Source: AA29 sp041481445
GTDB lineage: Bacteria; Acidobacteriota; Vicinamibacteria; Fen-336
Reading direction: 5' to 3'
NCBI GenBank assembly: GCA_041481445.1
Contig: JBGPBV010000234.1
Span: 1 to 8,148 of the forward strand
Length of the DNA stretch: 8,148 bases
How positions within the stretch are numbered: position 1 is the stretch's first letter; the number at the start of each line of letters is the position of its first letter. The position numbers and the translations under genes are program-made. Below, one piece after another: positions 1-6,191 of the stretch. Under the pieces are notes generated by a model that was not told the DNA's origin, did not search any database, and was given only the letters and a program-made list of their open reading frames with translations.

Positions 1-330
1 ATCCTGGCCGCCGTCTTCTACGGCGCGTTCTGCCGGCGGTGGCGCGGCTACACGGTGACGAAGGCGATGGGCATCGGGGCCACCCTCGCCTTCTTCGCCC
101 AGGTCGTGATCCTGGTGATCACCGTCTTCTCCTATGCCTTCCACGTGGACACGTACTTCGTGAACCCGCGCGCGGTCGCGGGCGCGGACGCCGTCGGCCC
201 CATCGGCTTCGGGGCGGCGGTGGTCTCGCGTGTCGGCGGGATGGTCGTCAACGTGGCGATGTGCGCGGTGGCGGCCGCCCTGGGCTGGGTGATGGGAGCG
301 ACGCTGCCGGAGCCGGGCAAGGCGGCCTGA
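1..330 (+). CDS. Integral membrane protein, C-terminal part (5' end outside window)
   Basis: The reading frame is open from the first base and ends at TGA 328-330, giving 109 residues of a protein whose start lies upstream of the window. A GTG at base 55 could in principle initiate, but the frame continues upstream with hydrophobic residues (ILAAVFYGAF), so truncation by the window edge is more likely. Two clear membrane segments are visible at about residues 24-47 (FFAQVVILVITVF) and 80-100 (VVNVAMCAVAAALGWV), plus the end of an earlier one at the N-terminal edge. A positively charged loop (CRRWRGY) follows that first segment, and a short polar tail ends in PEPGKAA. I do not recognise the family. 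A downstream gene in the same direction begins 62 bp later. Confidence 0.7.
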   Translation: MLAAVFYGAFCRRWRGYTVTKAMGIGATLAFFAQVVILVITVFSYAFHVDTYFVNPRAVAGADAVGPIGFGAAVVSRVGGMVVNVAMCAVAAALGWVMGATLPEPGKAA

Positions 331-331
331 T

Positions 332-345
332 GGACGCGGGCGTCC
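332..345 (+). terminator. Possible terminator-like hairpin after the membrane protein gene
   Basis: Two bases after the stop codon of the membrane protein gene lies a perfect inverted repeat, GGACG-CGGG-CGTCC (5 bp stem, 4-base loop). Its position suits a 3' end hairpin, but no T-tract follows. Short GC palindromes are also common by chance in DNA this rich in G and C, so the call is tentative. Confidence 0.25.
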
Positions 346-380
346 GGCCCATCGAGGTGGCGGATGGTCCCCCGCGGCCT

Positions 381-386
381 TAGATT
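381..386 (+). promoter_or_regulatory. Candidate -10 element (TAGATT) for the small exported protein
   Basis: TAGATT fits the TANNNT pattern of a -10 box in an otherwise GC-rich stretch. If its last T is at -7, transcription would start at base 393, which is the A of the ATG, so the mRNA would be leaderless. This agrees with the lack of a convincing Shine-Dalgarno sequence before this start. No good -35 hexamer is visible at the expected spacing. Confidence 0.25.
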
Positions 387-392
387 GAAGAC

Positions 393-824
393 ATGAGGAC
401 GGCGTTGCCGGCGGCCGTCGGGATGGTGCTCCTCCTGGCCGGATCAGGGCCGGCGGGCGCCGCCGACGTGGGTCCGCCCGCGCCGGGGACGGTCGCCTCT
501 CCCACGCCGACCCTCTCGCAGCGCCTCAAGCTCGGCCCGTACCGGTCGGTGCACGCCGACGACCCGGCCGCTCTGGTCCCCCAGCCGCGGTTCGAGGAGC
601 ACGTCGAGGTCCGCGGCAAGGCCATGGACGCGCAGAGCCTGACCATGAAGCTCGACTGGTGGCTCAAGGACACCGACCCCACGCGCGGGCCCGTGCCCGC
701 GAGCATGACCGCGCCCAGCATCCAGGAGATGCACGACTACCGGCCGCACGGGGGCGACGCCGTCAACCTCTTGCCCGTCATGCAGTGGCTGTCGGACAAG
801 CTCGGGGGGAAGAAGAAGCCCTGA
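393..824 (+). CDS. Small exported protein of unknown function (143 aa)
   Basis: The ATG at 393 opens a typical signal peptide: a short basic start (MRTALP), a hydrophobic core (AVGMVLLLAGSG) and a likely cleavage site after AGA at about residue 23. The mature part, about 120 residues, begins with a Pro/Thr-rich segment (PPAPGTVASPTPT). It continues with charged, mostly soluble sequence including FEEHVEVRGKAMDAQSL and LDWWLKDTDP, and ends in a Lys-rich tail (GGKKKP). There are no cysteines, no lipobox and no second membrane segment. I do not recognise the family. It is probably periplasmic or secreted. It lies alone between an upstream membrane protein gene and a convergent gene whose stop codon is only 20 bp past its own. 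Confidence 0.7.
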   Translation: MRTALPAAVGMVLLLAGSGPAGAADVGPPAPGTVASPTPTLSQRLKLGPYRSVHADDPAALVPQPRFEEHVEVRGKAMDAQSLTMKLDWWLKDTDPTRGPVPASMTAPSIQEMHDYRPHGGDAVNLLPVMQWLSDKLGGKKKP

Positions 825-844
825 GCTCCGCGCGGACGGGGTGC

Positions 845-2713
845 CTACTCCGGCCCCATGTACCTCTGCCGGCGTGACTCGAACTGGTCGAAGAACAGGA
901 TCCCCGAAGCCCCCGTCTTCACGGAAAGGGCCCCCATCCTCACGGACTCCACCGGCCTCGTGTCGTTGTCGAGGTTGTTGAGGGTGGAGACGACGGCGTC
1001 GTCGATGCGAAGGGTGAACAGCCCGTCGCTGGCCCCCGGCGCGCTCGACCGTTGCCAATCGAACTCGATGAAATGGGGTCCGTCCGTCACGCCGAAGAAT
1101 CCCGTGTCGGCTCGGCTGCCGTCGTCGCGGCGGACGCGGCCCTCGACGCTGTAGGCCCCGCCGAGCTTCTTGAGCACGATCGTGGCCAGCCTCTGGCCGA
1201 GGTCGTCGAAGGCGATCATCAGGCGAACGCGGAGGTGGCCATCCGCCACTCCGGGATCGAAGCCGTTGGGGTCGAAGTAGAAGCGCGCGCGGTATCGGTT
1301 CTCGGCCTCCGGAGTGTCGTCCTGGACGAAGAGCGGGGTGGTGTCGGTGACGAAGGCGATCATCCCGGCGCTGGTGCCGGCCAGGGCCCCCGGCCCTCCC
1401 ACGAGCAGGTTCCCGGCGCCGGTGGAGACCGAGGACCAGCGCGCAAGTCCCCCGGACTCGAAGCCGTCCTGGAAGATCAGGTCGCCGAAGCGCTGGCCGA
1501 ACGTGCCGTAGTCGCTTCCGTCCTGGCCCACCACGCTGTACCACGCCACGACGAAATCCCCGTCGGGGTCGGAGCCGACCGACGGGAACCACTGGCGGCC
1601 CGTCGTGTAGGAGTTGACGCGGAAGTCGGCCCCGAGCGGCGTCCCGGCTGCGTCGAAGCGCCGGCCGAAGATGCCGTAATCGCTCCCGTCCTGGCCCATG
1701 CTCGACCAGACCACCACGAAGTTGCCCTTGGCATCCGCGGCCACGGAGGGGCCCATCTGGCCGGCGGTGGTGAACGAGTTCACCTGGATCTCGCCCCCTT
1801 GCGGGACCCCCGCCGCGTCGAATCGCCTCCCGAAGATGCCGGTGGAGCCGGCATCCTGGCCGCTCGACCAGACCGCCACGAAGTCGCCGAGCGCATCCAT
1901 CGCCACCCCCGGACGGCTCTGGGAGCTCGTGGTGTAGGTGTTGATCTGGAACGGCGCCCCGAGCGGCGTCCCGGCGGCGGCGAAGAGGCGGCCGAAGACT
2001 CCGCTGTTGCTCCCGTCCTCGTAGCTCTCCCAGACCACGACGAAGTTGCCGTCCTTGTCGGAGGCCACCGCCGGGAAGAACTGCTGGCTCGGAGTGTACG
2101 TGTTGACCTGGAACTCGGCGCCTTGCCGCGAACCGTCGGAGGCGTAGACCTGCCCGAAGATCCCGTTGCGGCTTCCGTCCTGGTTGTAGCTGTTCCAGGT
2201 GACCACGAAGCCGCCGTCGGGGGCGCCGGTGACGGCGGGAAAGACCTGGCTGCTGGTGGTGTAGGTGTTGACCCTGAACTCCGGCGACTGCGGCGTCCCG
2301 TCGGCGCCGAAGCGCCGGCCGAACACTCCGTAGCTGTTCCCGTCCTGGCCGTTGCTCCCCCAGACCACGACGAAGTCGCCGTTGCGGTCCGCGGCCACGT
2401 CCAGGAAGCGCTGGGTGCCCGTCGTGTACGTGTTGACCGGGAACTCCGCCCCTCGCGGCGCGCCGGCCGCGCTGAACCGCTGCCCGAAGATCCCGCCGCC
2501 ACTGCCGTCCTGGCCTTCGCTCTGCCAGGCGACGACGAAGTCTCCGTTGTCGTCCACGGCGACGGCCGGCATCGATTGACGGCCGGTGGTATAGGTGTTG
2601 ACCTGGAACTCGAGGCCGGCGGGGGCCTGCGCCCGGGCCGGCGGAGGCGCCGCCAGCACGAGGACCACGCCCAGTCCCGTCCACGCTCGGCAGCTCCCGG
2701 AAGGCGGGCGCAT
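845..2713 (-). CDS. Exported seven-repeat protein with C-terminal LamG/lectin-like domain (622 aa)
   Basis: A signal peptide (hydrophobic GLGVVLVLAAPPP, probable cleavage ARA|QA near residue 28) is followed by seven tandem repeats at residues 33-409. Each repeat has the pattern VNTYTT..Q..P.VA, D..GDFVVVW, GQDGS..GIFGRRF, then a DAAGTP-like turn. Repeats of this type (GQDGS.YG..GQRFDADG) are familiar from large RTX/VCBS-type calcium-binding surface proteins; seven copies could form a seven-bladed propeller, but that is inference. From residue 410 a different domain starts with IFQDGFESGG. It contains many beta-strand-like segments (ENRYRARFYFDPNGFD, DGPHFIEFDWQ, DGLFTLRIDD) and ends with FFDQFESRRQ, as in concanavalin/LamG-like sandwiches. 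The likely role is ligand or glycan binding at the cell surface; no catalytic motif is visible. The start is ATG 2713. A GTG at 2731 would add six residues, four of them basic or polar, and is a real alternative. The gene starts 44 bp after the aminomethyltransferase gene and is last in the leftward series. Confidence 0.8.
   Translation of the reverse strand: MRPPSGSCRAWTGLGVVLVLAAPPPARAQAPAGLEFQVNTYTTGRQSMPAVAVDDNGDFVVAWQSEGQDGSGGGIFGQRFSAAGAPRGAEFPVNTYTTGTQRFLDVAADRNGDFVVVWGSNGQDGNSYGVFGRRFGADGTPQSPEFRVNTYTTSSQVFPAVTGAPDGGFVVTWNSYNQDGSRNGIFGQVYASDGSRQGAEFQVNTYTPSQQFFPAVASDKDGNFVVVWESYEDGSNSGVFGRLFAAAGTPLGAPFQINTYTTSSQSRPGVAMDALGDFVAVWSSGQDAGSTGIFGRRFDAAGVPQGGEIQVNSFTTAGQMGPSVAADAKGNFVVVWSSMGQDGSDYGIFGRRFDAAGTPLGADFRVNSYTTGRQWFPSVGSDPDGDFVVAWYSVVGQDGSDYGTFGQRFGDLIFQDGFESGGLARWSSVSTGAGNLLVGGPGALAGTSAGMIAFVTDTTPLFVQDDTPEAENRYRARFYFDPNGFDPGVADGHLRVRLMIAFDDLGQRLATIVLKKLGGAYSVEGRVRRDDGSRADTGFFGVTDGPHFIEFDWQRSSAPGASDGLFTLRIDDAVVSTLNNLDNDTRPVESVRMGALSVKTGASGILFFDQFESRRQRYMGPE
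1487..2617 (-). repeat. Seven tandem in-frame coding repeats, 165/162 bp period
   Basis: The codon pair for Val-Asn (or Ile-Asn) at the head of each unit recurs on the - strand at 2602, 2437, 2272, 2107, 1945, 1783 and 1618. The spacings are 165, 165, 165, 162, 162 and 165 bp, i.e. 55 or 54 codons. Units four and five each lack one residue, in the QDGS loop. The seventh unit stops after FGQRF (base 1487) and passes directly into the C-terminal domain. Protein conservation is strong at VN.YT, the D..G[DN]FV core, Trp and G.FG; DNA identity is looser, so the duplications do not look recent. Confidence 0.9.
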
Positions 2714-2757
2714 CTGCTTTCGCGTTCGCACCTCGGCCTCGATCGATCTGGCGACGG

Positions 2758-3948
2758 TCAGGCCCGCTTGCGCGGCGGATCGAAGAACGGCAGCGGCTTG
2801 ACCGTGACCCCCACGTGCTTGCGCTCGTGGTTGACGGTGAACTCCATCTCCAGCCGCGCGCCTGGCCCCGCCTGGTCCGAAGACAGGGTGGCCAGCGCAA
2901 TCATCTTCTTGAGGGTCGGCGACCAGGTGGTGCTCGTGGCCTTGCCTACCTGGGTCCCGCCGCGATAGACGGGCACGGCCACGCGGGAGGCGGTCAGGGG
3001 GAGCTGGGGCGGGAGGCCGGCCGCCTCGTGCAGGCGGTCGAGGTCGTCCCAGTCGACTTCGAGCCCCACGAGCTGCCGGGCCGGGCCGCGCTTGGACTCC
3101 GCGCGCAGCGCCTGCTGGCCGATGTAGGGCGACTTCTCGAGGCTCACCAGCCGGCCCAGCCCGATCTCGTACGGCGTGTACTGCTGGGCCGCGATGAGGG
3201 CCTTGCGCGCGCTCACGTAGTCGACGTCGAGCAGGATGAGGCCGGCCTCGATGCGCGCGACGTCGAGGGCGAGCATCCCCGTGGGCGTGATGTCGTAGGT
3301 GCGGCCCGCCTCCATGAGCGCATCCCACAGCGCCTCGCCCTGGTCCCAGGCCACCCAGATCTCGTAGCCCAGGTCGCCGGTGTAGCCGGTGCGCGAGATC
3401 TCGACGGGGATCCCGCGCACCCGGCCCCGGGTCACGCGGAAATACTTCAGATGTGAGATATCGGCGTCCTCGACGCAGGACTCCAGGATGGAGCGGCTGG
3501 TCGGGCCCTGGAGGGCGAGCGCGCCCAGGCGGTCCGAGATGTCCTCCACAGTGACCTGGAGGCCCGTGCTGTTCATGTGGATCCAGCGAAGGTTGGGCTC
3601 GGCCGCCGTCCAGCGATAGACGCTCTCCTCCAGGCGCGAGACCGTGCCGTCGTCGATGACCTTGCCGCGGCCGTCGCACCAGTGGGTGTACGAGACCTGC
3701 CCCGCCTTCATCTTCGGCACGTCGCGGGTGACCACGCGATCGACCAGGCGGGTGGCGTCCTTCCCGCTGACCCGGTACTTGAACAGCGGGGAGACGTCGA
3801 TGAGGGCGGCCGCGTTGCGGATCGCGTTGTACTCGCGCTCGTGGTGGACCTCGTAGGTCGACACCGCGAAGTACCCGGCCCAGTCCCGCCAGCTCATGCT
3901 CTGGCAGAGGGCGGCCGTGCGCGCGTGGAAACAGGTCCCGATGGGCAT
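2758..3948 (-). CDS. GcvT-family aminomethyltransferase (folate-dependent), 396 aa
   Basis: This is a homologue of the T-protein of the glycine cleavage system and of the C-terminal halves of dimethylglycine/sarcosine dehydrogenases. These enzymes pass a one-carbon unit from an amino-methyl substrate to tetrahydrofolate. Family landmarks occur in order: AALIDVSPLFKYRVSG.DA (residues 47-64), GKVIDDGTV (95-103) containing the conserved Asp pair near the catalytic/folate site, LALQGP (144-149), GYTGDLGYEIWV (188-199), LALDVARIEAGLILLDVDY (226-244), SPYIGQQAL (273-281) and SPTLKKMIALA (343-353). The length is slightly above the usual 360-370. There is no signal peptide or membrane segment, so it is cytosolic. 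ATG 3948 is chosen because MPIGT.FHxRT is, from memory, a typical N-terminus of this subgroup; no strong ribosome site precedes it. It lies 17 bp after the VWFA gene. No gcvH or gcvP is present in the window, so the true substrate may not be the H-protein intermediate. gcvT is not assigned as a symbol for that reason. Confidence 0.85.
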   Translation of the reverse strand: MPIGTCFHARTAALCQSMSWRDWAGYFAVSTYEVHHEREYNAIRNAAALIDVSPLFKYRVSGKDATRLVDRVVTRDVPKMKAGQVSYTHWCDGRGKVIDDGTVSRLEESVYRWTAAEPNLRWIHMNSTGLQVTVEDISDRLGALALQGPTSRSILESCVEDADISHLKYFRVTRGRVRGIPVEISRTGYTGDLGYEIWVAWDQGEALWDALMEAGRTYDITPTGMLALDVARIEAGLILLDVDYVSARKALIAAQQYTPYEIGLGRLVSLEKSPYIGQQALRAESKRGPARQLVGLEVDWDDLDRLHEAAGLPPQLPLTASRVAVPVYRGGTQVGKATSTTWSPTLKKMIALATLSSDQAGPGARLEMEFTVNHERKHVGVTVKPLPFFDPPRKRA

Positions 3949-3965
3949 CGCGCGATGATAGCCGC

Positions 3966-6116
3966 TCAGGGCGGCGGCGGGGACGGCTCCGGCGCGGGCG
4001 AGGCCGCCGGTGCCGAGGAGGGGGGCGCGGGGAGGACCTGCAACAGCAGCGCCCGCTCCGCCTTCGGCGGCTTCTTGCCCAGGCGCGAGACCGCCGCCAC
4101 CCGCAGCGTGTAGACGCCGGGCGGGATCTCCTTCAGGGGGATCTGGGCGGTGTGCACGATCGGCGCCCCCGCCGCCTCGGCCCTGGTCTGCCGCGCGTCC
4201 TCGGTGCGATAGGCGACGTTGCCGCTCTCCGCGGTGAGGGTGGTCGACACGTCCACGGTGTGGGGCGTCGACTCGCCGTCGTAGATCTCGGTGAGCACGA
4301 AGATCGTGTCGAAGGGATAGAAGAGGCGGTTCGCGGTCGGGGGTCCGGGCAGGATGTCCTTGAGCATGGGGACCGACCCCGCGGTCGGCACCAGGCCCGC
4401 GGTGGCCGAGGTCAGCACCAGCCCGGACAGGACGAGCGGCATCTTGCCGAACTCCGGGACCTCGAGGTCGTAGAAGACGGAGCCCGCCTGGTCCGAGTTG
4501 GCGGCGCGGCCGGCCACGCGCACCTGGTAGCGGCCCGGGGGCACGTCGAGCGCGGAGACCACCCGGAACCCGGTGGCCTCCACCATCTGCCGCGTGCGCG
4601 GCTTGAGGTCGAGCTGGACCTTCTGGTTCGTGCCCGCCGTCTTGCCCGCGGCGTCGACGGTGAGGATCGACAGGTCCAGGGTGTCGTGGAACACCCCGCC
4701 CTTCTCCGTGAACTTGAACCCGGTCCCCGCGACCTCGAGGGCCACGACCACCTTGGCCTTGCCGCCCCTGCCCTCGCCCTCGAACGCCGTGGCCTGCATC
4801 TGCATGGGCAGTCCGGGCCGCGGCAGCGCGCTGTCGAGCATCTCGGCCAGGACGGGAGGCGTGTCTTGCGTGGCCATGGTGGGCGGCTTGGCCACCTTGC
4901 CGTGGGGGGCGGTGTAGCCGTTGCGCGCCCGCACCTTCAGGCCCGGCCGCGTCACCTTCACGTCGAGCTTGTGGAAGCGGCCGTCCCGGCGCTGCCCGGG
5001 CGGGTAGTACCCGAGCACGTAGTAGGCGCTGTTGTCCTTGACCACGCGCGCGAAGGCGGAGTTGAAGTCGTTGGTGTTCACGGCGGCGAAGCCGGAGGTC
5101 TCGTCGGCCAGGACGCGCAGGCTGTCCTGGGAGAGGCGGAGGTCGGAATCGAGGCCTTGCGTGGTGAGGCCGAGGGAGGGATCGTCGAAGACGGGCTGGA
5201 TCTCCATCATCTCTTCGCTGAGCCCGCCCAGCCCGCGCGGGTCGATGGCATAGAAGCTCACGTTCGCCCGCACCGCCGCCGCCGTGGCCTCGCGCAGCGC
5301 GTCGAGCACGGCCGAGGCCTCCTTGTTGTTGATCTGGTCGTAGAGGTTGTAGTCGATGCCCTCGCTCAGGAAGAGCACCGCCTTCCGGCGCCCGCGCAGG
5401 CGGGAAAGCCAGTCCGCCACGCTCTTGAGCGTGTCGAGGCTCATGCGCGCGTTGTAGGCGCGCTCCATCTCGACGGGATCGTTCACGGGGTCGCCCTGCT
5501 GCCGCGTGTCCTGCGTGCGCCGGTACTCCTCGATCTTGCTCAGGGTCGTGGAGGGCAGGCGGCGGCCGCTGAAGCGGTCGACCGCCGCCAGCAGGAGCTG
5601 GCGGTCGCTGGTGAGGCCCTGGCCCGCGGAGGCGGGACCGGCGGTGTGCACGACCGCCCCCAGGTCTCCCTCGCCGAAATGACGCTCGAGGAAGCGATGC
5701 GCGGCCGCGCGCGTCATGAGGGAGCGCCCGGGGCTCGTGTGCAGCTCGTCGAGGATGATGACGTAGACGCGCCCGTCGAACGGCCGCGAGTTGGTCTGCA
5801 CGTCGAGGGGCACGGGGGGCGGCGCCGCCGGCTCCGGCCGCTCGTAGGGGATGTCGATCTGGTGGAAGAGGTCGATCGCCTGCGGCTTGCCGTCCTCGAG
5901 GACGATGAAGTCCTCCTTCTTGAGGTCGCGGACGGGCTGGTCGTTCTTGTCGGTGACGATCGCGTCCACCTCCACGTAGCCGACTTCGACCGCGAAGGTG
6001 ACGGGAGGTGGACCGGACGGTCGGGGCGCGGGCGAGGCGGCCGGCACGGGTGTCTGGGCCAGGACGGGCGCGACGGCGATGAGAAAGGCGGCGGCGGCGA
6101 TTCGGAATGAAGGCAT
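3966..6116 (-). CDS. VWFA-related exported protein (Acidobacteria-type), 716 aa
   Basis: The signal peptide is clear (MPSFRIAAAAFLIAVAPVLAQ, residues 1-21), followed by a Pro/Ala-rich linker. Residues 45-80 hold the family hallmark (VEVDAIVTDKNDQPVRDLKKEDF, then VLEDGKPQ). A von Willebrand factor A-like region spans about 115-375: VYVIILDEL starts its first strand, AVLFLSEGID is a later strand and SFYAIDPRG another. It is followed by the second hallmark, AYYVLGYYPP, with DGRFHKLDVKV and PGLKVRARNGY (364-401). The remainder (about 420-695) looks like beta-rich domains with PPGRYQVRV and PPGVYTLRV strands, and the protein ends in a Pro-rich tail. The metal-binding MIDAS motif is not the classical DxSxS: the strand ends D-E-L-H-T. 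A role in protein-protein contact in the periplasm or outside the cell is inferred; no enzyme motif is visible. ATG 6116 is preferred because it starts the signal peptide; an in-frame GTG at 6155 would add 13 unneeded residues. Confidence 0.85.
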   Translation of the reverse strand: MPSFRIAAAAFLIAVAPVLAQTPVPAASPAPRPSGPPPVTFAVEVGYVEVDAIVTDKNDQPVRDLKKEDFIVLEDGKPQAIDLFHQIDIPYERPEPAAPPPVPLDVQTNSRPFDGRVYVIILDELHTSPGRSLMTRAAAHRFLERHFGEGDLGAVVHTAGPASAGQGLTSDRQLLLAAVDRFSGRRLPSTTLSKIEEYRRTQDTRQQGDPVNDPVEMERAYNARMSLDTLKSVADWLSRLRGRRKAVLFLSEGIDYNLYDQINNKEASAVLDALREATAAAVRANVSFYAIDPRGLGGLSEEMMEIQPVFDDPSLGLTTQGLDSDLRLSQDSLRVLADETSGFAAVNTNDFNSAFARVVKDNSAYYVLGYYPPGQRRDGRFHKLDVKVTRPGLKVRARNGYTAPHGKVAKPPTMATQDTPPVLAEMLDSALPRPGLPMQMQATAFEGEGRGGKAKVVVALEVAGTGFKFTEKGGVFHDTLDLSILTVDAAGKTAGTNQKVQLDLKPRTRQMVEATGFRVVSALDVPPGRYQVRVAGRAANSDQAGSVFYDLEVPEFGKMPLVLSGLVLTSATAGLVPTAGSVPMLKDILPGPPTANRLFYPFDTIFVLTEIYDGESTPHTVDVSTTLTAESGNVAYRTEDARQTRAEAAGAPIVHTAQIPLKEIPPGVYTLRVAAVSRLGKKPPKAERALLLQVLPAPPSSAPAASPAPEPSPPPP

Positions 6117-6191
6117 GTTGCTGCGCACAGAGAATCGTACACCTCCGGTCGCCACTTCAGCCCAGAGGCGAGGAGAGATCGGTCAGGCGGC

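Noticed and set aside
838..857. GGGG...CCCC inverted repeat near the convergent gene ends, as a two-way terminator
   Set aside because: Only four pairs plus one wobble around a 10-12 base loop, no T-tract on either strand, and it lies partly in the repeat protein's last codons.
444..2900. Long - strand frame of 818 codons overlapping the repeat protein and aminomethyltransferase genes
   Set aside because: Its translation is rich in Arg, Gly, Pro and Ala without family motifs, as expected of an off-frame reading of GC-rich genes; the overlapping frames have signal peptides and recognisable domains.
1052..2968. Long + strand frame of 638 codons antisense to the repeat protein
   Set aside because: It is the complement of the tandem-repeat gene and its apparent repeats are a shadow of those repeats; no known domain and no plausible start context.
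2714..3679. Extended start of the repeat protein giving 944 residues
   Set aside because: The extra 322 codons run through the aminomethyltransferase gene in another frame and give Arg/Pro/Gly-rich sequence; a signal peptide begins at ATG 2713.
4152..6110. Long + strand frame of 652 codons antisense to the VWFA-related gene
   Set aside because: Low-complexity Arg/Gly/Val/His-rich translation with no motif; the opposite strand carries clear family hallmarks throughout.
6134..6139. TACGAT on the - strand as a -10 box for the VWFA-related gene
   Set aside because: It matches TANNNT and lies 17 bases before the ATG, but no -35 hexamer is found at 15-18 bp spacing, so the match alone is too weak to list.
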